Source: RGIG3994 sp045589735
Lineage (GTDB): Bacteria; Bacillota; Clostridia; Oscillospirales; CAG-272
Assembly (NCBI GenBank): GCA_045589735.1
Contig: JAZNPQ010000092.1
Span: forward strand, 1 to 8,278
Direction of reading: 5' to 3'
DNA length: 8,278 nucleotides
Part shown: positions 1 through 6,053 of the stretch, piece by piece
Layout of the letters: every line of letters begins with the position of its first letter
Position numbering within the stretch: the stretch's first letter is position 1
The notes under the pieces: model-generated
Told to the model about the DNA's origin: nothing
The model's database searches: none
The model's input: only the letters and a program-made list of their open reading frames with translations
Translations under genes and position numbers: made by a program

Positions 1-24
1 AGACCGCTTGGCCTCCGACTTCAT
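1..24 (-). CDS. Possible 5' end of a leftward gene (8 codons, runs off the window)
   Basis: An ATG on the minus strand (22-24) is preceded by a full AAGGAGG ribosome binding site (30-36) with a 5-nt spacer of C residues. The eight visible codons read MKSEAKRS without a stop and leave the window. The gene would lie just downstream of the tRNA-Ser terminator and point the same way. No promoter is evident between the two, so it may depend on readthrough or on a promoter I cannot recognise. Eight codons are too few to assign a family. The only support is the Shine-Dalgarno match and the start codon. The segment is more GC-rich than its surroundings, so a chance match is possible. Confidence 0.3.
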
Positions 25-65
25 GGGGGCCTCCTTGGGATGGATTCCGTCACCGAAAAAGCCCC

Positions 66-102
66 ATAAAAAAGCAAAATCCCCAAGGCTTGCGCCTCGG
101 GG
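66..102 (-). terminator. Intrinsic terminator of the tRNA-Ser gene
   Basis: Read on the minus strand, CCCCGAGGC and GCCTTGGGG form a 9-bp stem (one G-T pair) closed by a GCAA (GNRA-type) tetraloop at 81-102. It is followed by ATTTTGCTTTTTT (68-80). It begins six bases past the CCA end of the tRNA, so it terminates that transcript directly. Confidence 0.88.
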
Positions 103-107
103 GTATT

Positions 108-199
108 TGGCGGAGAGGGAGGGATTCGAACCCTCGTTAGGGTATTAGCCTAAACACGATTTCCAGTCGTGCGCCTTAGACCAGCTCAGCCATCTCTCC
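108..199 (-). tRNA. tRNA-Ser (anticodon GGA), CCA encoded
   Basis: This is a class II tRNA of 92 nt including an encoded CCA (108-110). The anticodon stem CACGA/TCGTG encloses loop CTGGAAA, giving anticodon GGA (162-164), which reads the serine codons UCC and UCU. The long variable arm has a 5-bp stem TTAGG/CCTAA, as expected of tRNA-Ser. The T arm is GAGGG-TTCGAAT-CCCTC, and G73 is the usual serine discriminator base. The acceptor stem pairs at six positions, but position 7 against 66 is A against C, an unusual mismatch at its base. The gene has its own strong promoter (244-272) and terminator (66-102), so it is a monocistronic unit divergent from the membrane protein gene to its right. Confidence 0.96.
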
Positions 200-243
200 T
201 TATTTGCCTCGCTTTTGGGGAGCTATCCCAATCGCGCTTTGCT

Positions 244-272
244 ATTATATCATACACTTTTTATTTTGTCAA
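244..272 (-). promoter_or_regulatory. Consensus SigA promoter for tRNA-Ser
   Basis: On the minus strand there is a perfect -35 TTGACA (267-272), a 17-bp AT-rich spacer (250-266) and a perfect -10 TATAAT (244-249), with TG one base upstream of the -10 (extended -10). Initiation is expected near 237, giving a tRNA leader of about 40 nt. A match this complete fits a strongly and constitutively expressed tRNA. Confidence 0.9.
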
Positions 273-332
273 GTTTTTTTTTGCTTTTCGTTCCCTTTTT
301 ATATATTTTTTTTGGAAACACACAAAAAAGTA

Positions 333-361
333 TTGAATTTAACTCGTTTTTGTGGTATCCT
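333..361 (+). promoter_or_regulatory. Probable SigA promoter for the AI-2E-family gene
   Basis: A TTGAAT -35 (333-338) and a TATCCT -10 (356-361) are separated by 17 bp, and TG at 353-354 makes an extended -10. Each hexamer matches consensus at four of six positions. The position suits the gene starting at 446, leaving a leader of roughly 75-80 nt. The region 200-445 is very T-rich and otherwise holds only this promoter and that of the divergent tRNA. Confidence 0.45.
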
Positions 362-445
362 TTCTATAGATATATTTCACCGTTTTACATATTATGTCGT
401 ATATCGTATTTTTTACAGCTTTGTGTTAGGGGATGTTACTGTTTT

Positions 446-1792
446 ATGAAAAAAGAGTACAGAAAATTTTTGTGGGGACTTCTTGCGATAGTTCTTCTGT
501 TTTTGACCGTTCAAAACTATGAAATGGTGATTGCAGGTGTTAAAAATGTAGTCGCTATCGTTCTATCTCTGCTTTACGGCTGCCTTATTGCGTTTATCGT
601 AAATCTCGTTATGAAAAATCTTGAAAAGGTAATTAAATTCGGACCCTTCAAGAGAAAAAAGCTGCGCCGTATCGTATGTATGCTACTTTCGTTTATTATT
701 ATTTTAGGACTTATCGCGGGTATTGTCGCTCTCGTTATTCCCGAGATTACGGAAAGCGCAAAGCTGCTCGTTGAAAAGCTGCCCGGTTTTATAAATTGGG
801 GAATTGATTTCTGTATTAACACTCTTCACATGCCCGAAAAATGGTTTGAAAATTTCGGAGAAACGTTTGAAGAACCCGAGACCGGAATGCCGGATGCGGA
901 AGGGGATAGCGGTGTTTCTTCACCTCCCGAAAGCAATGAAACTACCGACGGCACGGAGAGTCTCGTCTCAAATATTTGGGGTCTTGACTTTATACAGGAT
1001 GTTATAAAGTCAGGCACGAGCTTCGTCGGAGGCATGATAGCGTTTGTGATTGATTTCGTTATCGGTCTTTGCTTCTCGTTCTACCTTCTTATTCATAAAG
1101 AAGACCTTGCCGACGCCGCAAAGCGTGTCTGCACCAACTATATGAAGCCAAGGACCGCGCAGAAGGTCATTCACATAGGCGCGCGTATGAATTCTATATA
1201 CAGCAGCTTTATGTCGGGACAGGTAATTGACGCTCTGATACTCGGAACTATGGTCACGGTGACTATGCTCATCTTTAAGCTGCCGTACGCCATTCTTATC
1301 GGACTTGTTATTGCCGTTACTGCGCTCATACCTGTTTTCGGAGCATTTATAGGCGGTGCTATCGGCGCATTCCTATTGCTCATGGTATCTCCGAAGCAGG
1401 CGCTGATATTTATTATTATGCTCGTCATTCTTCAGCAGATAGACAATCACCTTATATATCCGCACGTTGTCGGAAAGTCTGTCGGACTTCCTGCAATATG
1501 GATTTTTATTGCGGTGATTATAGGCGGTAACGTAGCGGGAATTGCGGGAATGATACTCACAATACCGCTTTTCGCGCTTGCGTACGGTCTTCTTCACGAG
1601 GATATGGAGCTACGAGAAAAGAAAAGAGTTGCCCAGCTGTCGAAAACCTGCGAATGGAAGATAGAGACGGTACAGGAATATACCGAGACGGAGCCCGAAC
1701 CGGAAGAGCAGGCTCAGCCAACACCTGTTGCGCAAAATGTTAACGAACAAAATCCAAAGAAAAAAAGGAATAAAAAGAATGATATACAGTGA
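446..1792 (+). CDS. AI-2E family transporter (PerM/YdiK-type membrane protein)
   Basis: The 448-residue protein has the layout of the AI-2E/PerM family (PF01594), polytopic inner-membrane proteins named after an autoinducer-2 exporter. Members serve varied and often unknown export or ion-transport roles, so the substrate is not predictable. Hydrophobic segments lie near residues 8-23, 30-55, 78-98, 193-216, 263-310, 318-333 and 348-380. The family-typical C-terminal half is clear: ALIPVFGAFIGG (293-304), QQIDNHLIYPHVVG (330-343) and GNVAGIAGMILTIP (361-374). A loop at about 140-175, rich in E, G, S and P, separates the second and third membrane blocks. The tail (about 385-448) is hydrophilic, acidic and Pro-rich, then Lys-rich. 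I chose ATG 446 because MKKEYRKF runs directly into the first membrane helix and AGGGGA (428-433) lies 12 nt upstream. The frame stays open back to 215, but that part overlaps the predicted promoter. The gene is translationally overlapped with the reductase downstream. Confidence 0.9.
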   Translation: MKKEYRKFLWGLLAIVLLFLTVQNYEMVIAGVKNVVAIVLSLLYGCLIAFIVNLVMKNLEKVIKFGPFKRKKLRRIVCMLLSFIIILGLIAGIVALVIPEITESAKLLVEKLPGFINWGIDFCINTLHMPEKWFENFGETFEEPETGMPDAEGDSGVSSPPESNETTDGTESLVSNIWGLDFIQDVIKSGTSFVGGMIAFVIDFVIGLCFSFYLLIHKEDLADAAKRVCTNYMKPRTAQKVIHIGARMNSIYSSFMSGQVIDALILGTMVTVTMLIFKLPYAILIGLVIAVTALIPVFGAFIGGAIGAFLLLMVSPKQALIFIIMLVILQQIDNHLIYPHVVGKSVGLPAIWIFIAVIIGGNVAGIAGMILTIPLFALAYGLLHEDMELREKKRVAQLSKTCEWKIETVQEYTETEPEPEEQAQPTPVAQNVNEQNPKKKRNKKNDIQ

Positions 1793-2906
1793 TTTTAAAG
1801 GAAAAAAGCTTTCACGGCTCGGAATGGGCACTATGCGTCTTCCCGTTATTGACGGAAAATCCTCGGATATAGACGAAGCCGAAGCCGCCGAGATAATTGA
1901 TATAGCCATAAAAAACGGAGTTAACTATTTTGATACGGCGTGGATGTACCACCGCGGCAACTCCGAGACGGTCGTGGGGAGGATACTTGCAAAATATCCG
2001 CGCGACAGCTTCTGTCTTGCCTCGAAATTCCCGGGATTTTCGCTTAAGCAGATAGAAAGCAAGGAAGAAATATTCGAAACACAGCTAAAAAAGTGCGGTG
2101 TTGAGTATTTTGATTTTTATTTGTTCCATAACGTATCCGAGGGGAATATAGATTGGTACACCGACGAAAAATACGGAATAATGAGCTATCTGCTTGAGCA
2201 GAAGAGACTTGGCAGGATAAAGCACATAGGCTTTTCAGCTCACGGGAAATACGATACTCTTGTTCGTTTCCTCGACGCATACGGAGAGCATATGGAATTC
2301 TGTCAGCTACAGGTCAATTACCTTGACTGGACCTTCCAATCCGCAAAGGAAAAGGTAGAGCTTATGCGCTCACGCGGAATACCCGTGTGGGTAATGGAGC
2401 CGGTTCGCGGCGGCAGTCTTGCCTCTCTTCCCGAAAAGGATGAAAAGGCACTTAAAGCTATGAGACCTGACGAGAGTATTGCGGCGTGGTCGTTCAGATT
2501 TTTGCAGTCTATAGAAGGAATAGACGTCATACTTTCGGGTATGTCGAACCGCGAACAGCTACTCGATAATCTCAAGACCTTTGAAGAAGAAAAATCTCTT
2601 GATGAAAAGGAAATGTCGGCGCTTATCGGTATTGCCGCGGGTATGATAACGCGCGTACCCTGTACCGAGTGCCGTTACTGTACCGAATACTGTCCGCAGA
2701 GCCTTGATATTCCTAAGCTTCTTAAGGTATACAACCGTTACGGAAACACTCTTACGAGTAGGATAGACCCTGAGGATATAGAGGATATCGACGAGGATAA
2801 ACGCCCCGACAGCTGTGTCGGTTGCCGCGCCTGTGAGTCGGTATGTCCTCAGAATATAAAAATATCAGAGGTTCTTTCGGAGCTTAACGCAAAGCTGAAA
2901 AAATAA
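1779..2906 (+). CDS. Aldo/keto reductase with C-terminal 2[4Fe-4S] ferredoxin domain
   Basis: The 375-residue cytoplasmic oxidoreductase has two parts. Residues 1-285 are an aldo/keto reductase barrel with the catalytic tetrad D52, Y57 (FDTAWMYHRGNSE), K83 (ASKFP) and H117 (YLFHNV). Residues 290-360 are a ferredoxin-like domain with two C-x2-C-x2-C-x3-C-P motifs: C295, C298, C301, C305 and C346, C349, C352, C356. This fusion is common in anaerobic Clostridia. It implies electron exchange between the barrel active site and a ferredoxin-type carrier, but the carbonyl substrate is not known. I chose ATG 1779 because AAAGGAA (1764-1770) lies 8 nt upstream and MIYSDFKGKKLSRLGMGTMRLP matches the family N-terminus. 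The frame is open back to 1728, but that would encode a Lys/Arg leader read from the end of the upstream gene. The start lies 14 nt inside the AI-2E gene, so the two are probably coupled. Confidence 0.94.
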   Translation: MIYSDFKGKKLSRLGMGTMRLPVIDGKSSDIDEAEAAEIIDIAIKNGVNYFDTAWMYHRGNSETVVGRILAKYPRDSFCLASKFPGFSLKQIESKEEIFETQLKKCGVEYFDFYLFHNVSEGNIDWYTDEKYGIMSYLLEQKRLGRIKHIGFSAHGKYDTLVRFLDAYGEHMEFCQLQVNYLDWTFQSAKEKVELMRSRGIPVWVMEPVRGGSLASLPEKDEKALKAMRPDESIAAWSFRFLQSIEGIDVILSGMSNREQLLDNLKTFEEEKSLDEKEMSALIGIAAGMITRVPCTECRYCTEYCPQSLDIPKLLKVYNRYGNTLTSRIDPEDIEDIDEDKRPDSCVGCRACESVCPQNIKISEVLSELNAKLKK

Positions 2907-2909
2907 CAG

Positions 2910-4316
2910 TTATGGGGACTCAAATCCGTTGAGTCCCCATTTTTTCATAATCTCTTTATAGTTTTTATAGGAGTAGTTTAGGTCGAAAAGCGTGTTGACG
3001 AAGCCGTCTATTATTCCTTCTTCGGTATATTGCCACATTCCGAGCTGCTTTCCGTATTTCCCGGTATCCCATTCGGGTGTTTCACTGTCGGAAAGCGATG
3101 GGTATCTTGCGTACCAGATATCGAAAAGCGTCAGGATTCTCGGCTCGTCAAGAATGTTTCTGAGCCAGTTATTGTTGACGTAAAGACCTGAATAGTAGCC
3201 CTCCTCCTGCAGCGCGCAGATGAACGCAACGCACATATCGGTGAGATGATTTTTGCCCAAATTCTCAAGCTCCGGGTCTTCGAGGTCAAAATAAATGGGA
3301 TATTCGAATTGTTTATCTTTAAGCCAGCTCATACAAAGCTCTGCGTCCTTTAAAACCTCTTCGACTGTCATTGCGTAGGTGTAAAAATACGCTCCAACCT
3401 CAAGTCCTGCCTCCTTTGCGTCTCTGTAATCCATCTCGAAAACAGGGTCTTTGCCGCCGACATCACCTCTTTGGGTGCTTCCTGCTTTTAGAATTACAAA
3501 ATCGTAGCCCGCAGCTTTTATAGCCGCCCAATCGACGAGAGGAAGATAATTGCCCTCTTCGTCGGTTTCATGCTCCCATTTTGAAACGTCGATGCCTTTT
3601 GCAAGCACCTCGGTGTTTTCGGTGTAGGCGTATTCAAGTATCTCGCTGTAAAAGACGTAATCGCCGTCGTAGCTGTAGCCGCAAGAGCAAGTGTAATGCG
3701 TATATCCCGCGCTTACTGCCGTTGGACGGTAGGTAGTTTCCTCATAGGTGTGGCCTGTCGGCGGAATGTCGTTTACCGTATATGAAAAATCACAGTTCTT
3801 GCAGTCGTATGTATGAGAGCCTTCCTCGGTGCAGGTCGGAGCATTGATCGTCTCTACCGTGTCGTGAGGAAGCGGTGCTTTGAAATCCGATTTGAATGAA
3901 TATCCGCAGGAGCAGGTATTGACCGTATAACCCTCTTCTGTGCAGGTTGGCTCAACTGCTTTGGCAACCGTTTTGTGTCCTGTCGAGGGCTTGTAGTCTG
4001 ATTTATATGAATAACCGCAAGCGCAGGCGTACTCGGTATAGCCCTGAGATTCGCAGCTCGGCGCTTTGACACTCTGCACAAATTTGTGCCCGGTCTTCTG
4101 AATCTTTGTGATTTCCTCATATTTGCATACCGAGCAGCTGCGGGCAAGCTTACCGTCTGCCTCGCAGGACGCCTCGGTAACGGTCTGCCAATCTCCAAAG
4201 GTATGTACATGCTCGGTAATTGTCGGCTTGTCGGTACCGTCGCTGCACGACGCAAGCGCCGAAATCAAAAAGATACCTGTAAAAATAATGCTGAGTTTTA
4301 TAAAAATATTTTTCAA
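2910..4316 (-). CDS. Secreted GH25 lysozyme-like lipoprotein with five N-terminal Cys/His repeats
   Basis: The 468-residue protein starts with a lipoprotein signal peptide: KK near the N-terminus, a hydrophobic stretch at 5-23 and lipobox LASC with C24 as the predicted lipidated residue. It should be anchored on the outer face of the membrane. Residues 36-225 hold five repeats of about 37-40 residues with C-x9-C-x1-2-C followed by GH or PH. Residues 240-460 form a glycoside hydrolase family 25 domain (N-acetylmuramidase/lysozyme fold). It contains GIDVSKW (241-247, D243) and YFDLEDP (342-348), whose D344 and E346 match the family's catalytic D-x-E; the WYARY and MWQYT motifs are also typical. 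It is therefore predicted to cut peptidoglycan. The start codon is TTG (4314-4316), supported by GGAGTG (4322-4327), by the signal peptide following at once, and by an in-frame stop shortly upstream. It is the last gene of the operon, 15 nt after the glycosylase. Metal binding by the repeats is only a guess from Cys/His spacing. Confidence 0.92.
   Translation of the reverse strand: MKNIFIKLSIIFTGIFLISALASCSDGTDKPTITEHVHTFGDWQTVTEASCEADGKLARSCSVCKYEEITKIQKTGHKFVQSVKAPSCESQGYTEYACACGYSYKSDYKPSTGHKTVAKAVEPTCTEEGYTVNTCSCGYSFKSDFKAPLPHDTVETINAPTCTEEGSHTYDCKNCDFSYTVNDIPPTGHTYEETTYRPTAVSAGYTHYTCSCGYSYDGDYVFYSEILEYAYTENTEVLAKGIDVSKWEHETDEEGNYLPLVDWAAIKAAGYDFVILKAGSTQRGDVGGKDPVFEMDYRDAKEAGLEVGAYFYTYAMTVEEVLKDAELCMSWLKDKQFEYPIYFDLEDPELENLGKNHLTDMCVAFICALQEEGYYSGLYVNNNWLRNILDEPRILTLFDIWYARYPSLSDSETPEWDTGKYGKQLGMWQYTEEGIIDGFVNTLFDLNYSYKNYKEIMKKWGLNGFESP
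2912..2945 (+). terminator. Strong intrinsic terminator, shared with the convergent gene
   Basis: A perfect 12-bp stem (2912-2923 with 2929-2940), with five GC pairs at its core and a 5-nt loop ATCCG, is followed by TTTTTT (2940-2945) on the plus strand. It begins five bases after the reductase stop codon. On the minus strand the same hairpin carries the last codons and stop of the GH25 lipoprotein gene. A weaker, interrupted T tract (AACTGTTATTTTTT) follows there, so it may act in both directions. Confidence 0.9.
3642..4211 (-). repeat. Five tandem Cys/His-rich protein repeats in the lipoprotein
   Basis: The repeats cover residues 36-225. Key residues of repeats 1-4 are C51/C61/C64/H77, C88/C98/C100/H114, C125/C135/C137/H151 and C162/C172/C175/H189. 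The closing His residues are 37, 37 and 38 residues apart. Each unit has A/E-P-[ST]-C, then G-[YS], then C-x-CGYS[YF] or a C-x2-C variant, then [TP]-[GP]-H. Repeat 5 (190-225) keeps C210 and C212 but has lost the first Cys (PTAVSAG) and the closing His. Similar repeats occur in surface proteins of gut Clostridia; their function is not known to me. Confidence 0.8.
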
Positions 4317-4331
4317 AGTATCACTCCGTAT

Positions 4332-4898
4332 TTACTGTATAGAATCCATTTTTGCCTTTATCGCAAGCATATCGGCAAGCATTTCTTCGTTTTTGCGGGG
4401 GTCACGAAGAAGTGCGGCAGGATGGTATACGGCGGTCATAAGAAAGCCTCCGCGCTCGACCCACGTGCCGTGCTCTTTCGTTATCTTATAGTCGGGCTTT
4501 ATCAGCTTCATAGCCGAGATGCGACCGAGACAAACGATGACCTTCGGACGTATTATCTTCACTTGCTCACGAAGAAATCCGATACACGCCTCTTCTTCCT
4601 CGGGCTTCGGGTCACGGTTGTTCGGCGGACGGCATTTTAAAATATTGGCTATGTAGACCTCCTCTCGCGGAATATCCGCCGCGAAAAGAAATCTGTCAAG
4701 CAGCTGTCCCGCGCGACCAACGAAGGGAACTCCCGAAAGGTCTTCCTTCTCACCGGGAGCTTCGCCAACAAACATAAGTGACGCATTAGCATTTCCCGTA
4801 CCGAAAACGCAATTTGTCCTTGTTGCTCCAAGCTCGCAGGCGTGACAGGCTTCGCAACGGGCTTTAAGCTCTTCGAGTTGTTTTTCTTTGTTTTCCAT
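4332..4898 (-). CDS. Family 4 uracil-DNA glycosylase, iron-sulphur type
   Basis: The 188-residue enzyme removes uracil from DNA, the first step of base excision repair after cytosine deamination. Motif 1 GEAPGEKED (45-53) followed by GVPFVGRAGQLLD (56-68), and motif 2 HPAALLR (159-165), are diagnostic of the family 4 (UDGa) enzymes. The four expected [4Fe-4S] ligands are visible: C18 and C21 in CHACELGATR, then C89 and C105, which are 16 residues apart as in characterised members. C15 and C30 are extra. Length is normal for the family, which is common in anaerobes and thermophiles. The ATG at 4896-4898 lies three nt after the HMA gene stop, with AAGG in the last codons of that gene as a modest ribosome binding site, so translation is probably coupled. 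Its place behind an iron-sulphur assembly pair fits its need for a cluster. Confidence 0.95.
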   Translation of the reverse strand: MENKEKQLEELKARCEACHACELGATRTNCVFGTGNANASLMFVGEAPGEKEDLSGVPFVGRAGQLLDRFLFAADIPREEVYIANILKCRPPNNRDPKPEEEEACIGFLREQVKIIRPKVIVCLGRISAMKLIKPDYKITKEHGTWVERGGFLMTAVYHPAALLRDPRKNEEMLADMLAIKAKMDSIQ

Positions 4899-4901
4899 AA
4901 A

Positions 4902-5120
4902 TTATGCCTTGAAGCCGACGGCGTTTATCGCGGCTTTCATAGCGTCAACAGCTACCTTAGCGCTATCATATACAACGCTGACGCTCTTTTTGTCGAGATC
5001 TACCTTTGCTTTTTTGACACCGTCAAGGGCTTTGAGTGCATTTTCAACCTTTGCGGCGCACTTTACGCAGTGCATACCCTCAACGGAGATAACTGTATTT
5101 GTTCCTTTTGCGAATAACAT
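4902..5120 (-). CDS. Small HMA-domain metallochaperone, CopZ-like
   Basis: The 72-residue protein is a single heavy-metal-associated domain with a ferredoxin-like beta-alpha-beta-beta-alpha-beta pattern. The metal site is GMHCVKC with C18 and C21. In CopZ, Atx1 and the N-terminal domains of P-type ATPases this MxCxxC loop binds Cu(I) or similar soft metals and passes them to a partner. No copper ATPase or copper repressor is visible here, so the partner is unknown, and zinc or another soft metal cannot be excluded. The start is well supported: AAAGGTGG (5127-5134) lies 6 nt before the ATG and overlaps the stop codon of the upstream scaffold gene. The gene sits third in the operon, between the iron-sulphur scaffold and the glycosylase. 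Confidence 0.9.
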   Translation of the reverse strand: MLFAKGTNTVISVEGMHCVKCAAKVENALKALDGVKKAKVDLDKKSVSVVYDSAKVAVDAMKAAINAVGFKA

Positions 5121-5132
5121 ATAATACCACCT

Positions 5133-6053
5133 TTAACTTAAGAATCCTTCGATTATCTTGGCTTCTGCTTCCTCTTCTGTGAGTCCGAGGGTGCGGAGCT
5201 TCAAAATTTGCTCGCCCGCAATTTTGCCGATAGCGGCTTCATGAATAAGTGCGGCGTCGGAATGGTTGGCTACCATTCTGGGCGCTGCGTCAACACAAGC
5301 GTTACCGTCGATTATGGCGTCACATTCCGAGTGACCGCTGCAGGGAGCGTTTCCGATTATAACAGAGCTGTACGCCTGCTTTGAATTGTCCTTTGCGACA
5401 GATCTCGAAACGATATCGGCAGATGCGCCGTCACCGTTTAGCTCAACGACAAAGTCGGTGTCTGCGTTGTCGTCACCGTCGGTCAGTATGCGTTCGCGTA
5501 TGATAAGCCTTGCGCCTGCGTTAAGCTTTGCCGAGGTCTTACGTGTGGAACGGTTTACACCGCGTATCTGCTCGGTGTCCATTTCAAGTGTGGAATCCTT
5601 TTCCATAAATATCTCGGTAACAGGGTCGATACTGCGCTCACCCGTACCCTTGCCCGTGCCTATGTGCTTTTCAAGATATTTGACCTTTGCGCCGGGCTCA
5701 ATAAAGAAACGGTGGATACCGTTATGACTCGAATGCTCCTCACCGTCAGAGTGTACGCCGCAGCCCGCAACGACAACTATGTCGGAGTCCTTACCGATAA
5801 AGAAATCGTTATAGGTCAGGTCGTTTACGTCACTCTTTGTAACGCATGCCGGAATATATACGGTCTCACCCTTGGTACCGGGAAGCACGCGGATATCAAT
5901 GCCGGGCTTGTCCTTTTTTGTTTCAATTCTTATGTTTGCGCTCGACTGACGGCCTGCGCAAAGTCCGTCCTCACGGATATTGAATGCGCCCTTGAAATCG
6001 GCTTTGAAATCCGAGATCTGCGAGAGCAGCTTTTTTGTAATATCGTTCATCAT
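5133..6053 (-). CDS. SufB/SufD-family Fe-S assembly scaffold, minimal (SmsB-like)
   Basis: The 306-residue protein is much shorter than the usual SufB (about 470) or SufD (about 420). It matches the short SufB-like scaffold that pairs with one SufC-like ATPase in the minimal SUF-like (SMS) systems of archaea and anaerobic bacteria. Visible features are the Cys/His cluster GCGVHSDGEEHSSHNGIH (97-114), a beta-helix-like core, and the family C-terminus HSDAALIHEAAIGKIAGEQI (264-283) then RTLGLTEEEAEAKII (287-301). Cysteines at 32, 70, 98, 238, 244 and 253 could take part in cluster or sulphur chemistry; which ones do is not decidable here. ATG 6053 is preferred because it overlaps the ATPase stop as ATGA and follows GGAGGTGG at 7 nt. 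The ATG at 6080 would precede that ribosome binding site. No SufS, SufU or SufA homologue is nearby, consistent with a minimal system. Confidence 0.9.
   Translation of the reverse strand: MMNDITKKLLSQISDFKADFKGAFNIREDGLCAGRQSSANIRIETKKDKPGIDIRVLPGTKGETVYIPACVTKSDVNDLTYNDFFIGKDSDIVVVAGCGVHSDGEEHSSHNGIHRFFIEPGAKVKYLEKHIGTGKGTGERSIDPVTEIFMEKDSTLEMDTEQIRGVNRSTRKTSAKLNAGARLIIRERILTDGDDNADTDFVVELNGDGASADIVSRSVAKDNSKQAYSSVIIGNAPCSGHSECDAIIDGNACVDAAPRMVANHSDAALIHEAAIGKIAGEQILKLRTLGLTEEEAEAKIIEGFLS

Noticed and set aside
1..69. Plus-strand open frame ending in TAA at 67-69 as the tail of an incoming gene
   Set aside because: The few visible residues show no motif. The strand opposite has a full Shine-Dalgarno site and start codon, so the leftward reading is better supported.
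215..445. N-terminal extension of the AI-2E-family protein (77 extra residues)
   Set aside because: The DNA here is T-rich non-coding sequence containing both divergent promoters. The hydrophobic, Phe/Tyr-rich translation reflects base composition, and ATG 446 fits the family start.
3642..4211. Repeats considered as a CRISPR-like or DNA-level tandem array
   Set aside because: The periodicity is at protein level (Cys/His spacing) with diverged nucleotides and slightly variable unit length, inside an intact signal-peptide protein.
4086..4640. Open plus-strand frame of 184 codons opposite the glycosylase and lipoprotein genes
   Set aside because: It lies antisense to two genes with clear catalytic motifs, its translation shows no domain or low-complexity pattern of its own, and it has no convincing ribosome binding site. 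It is a shadow frame.
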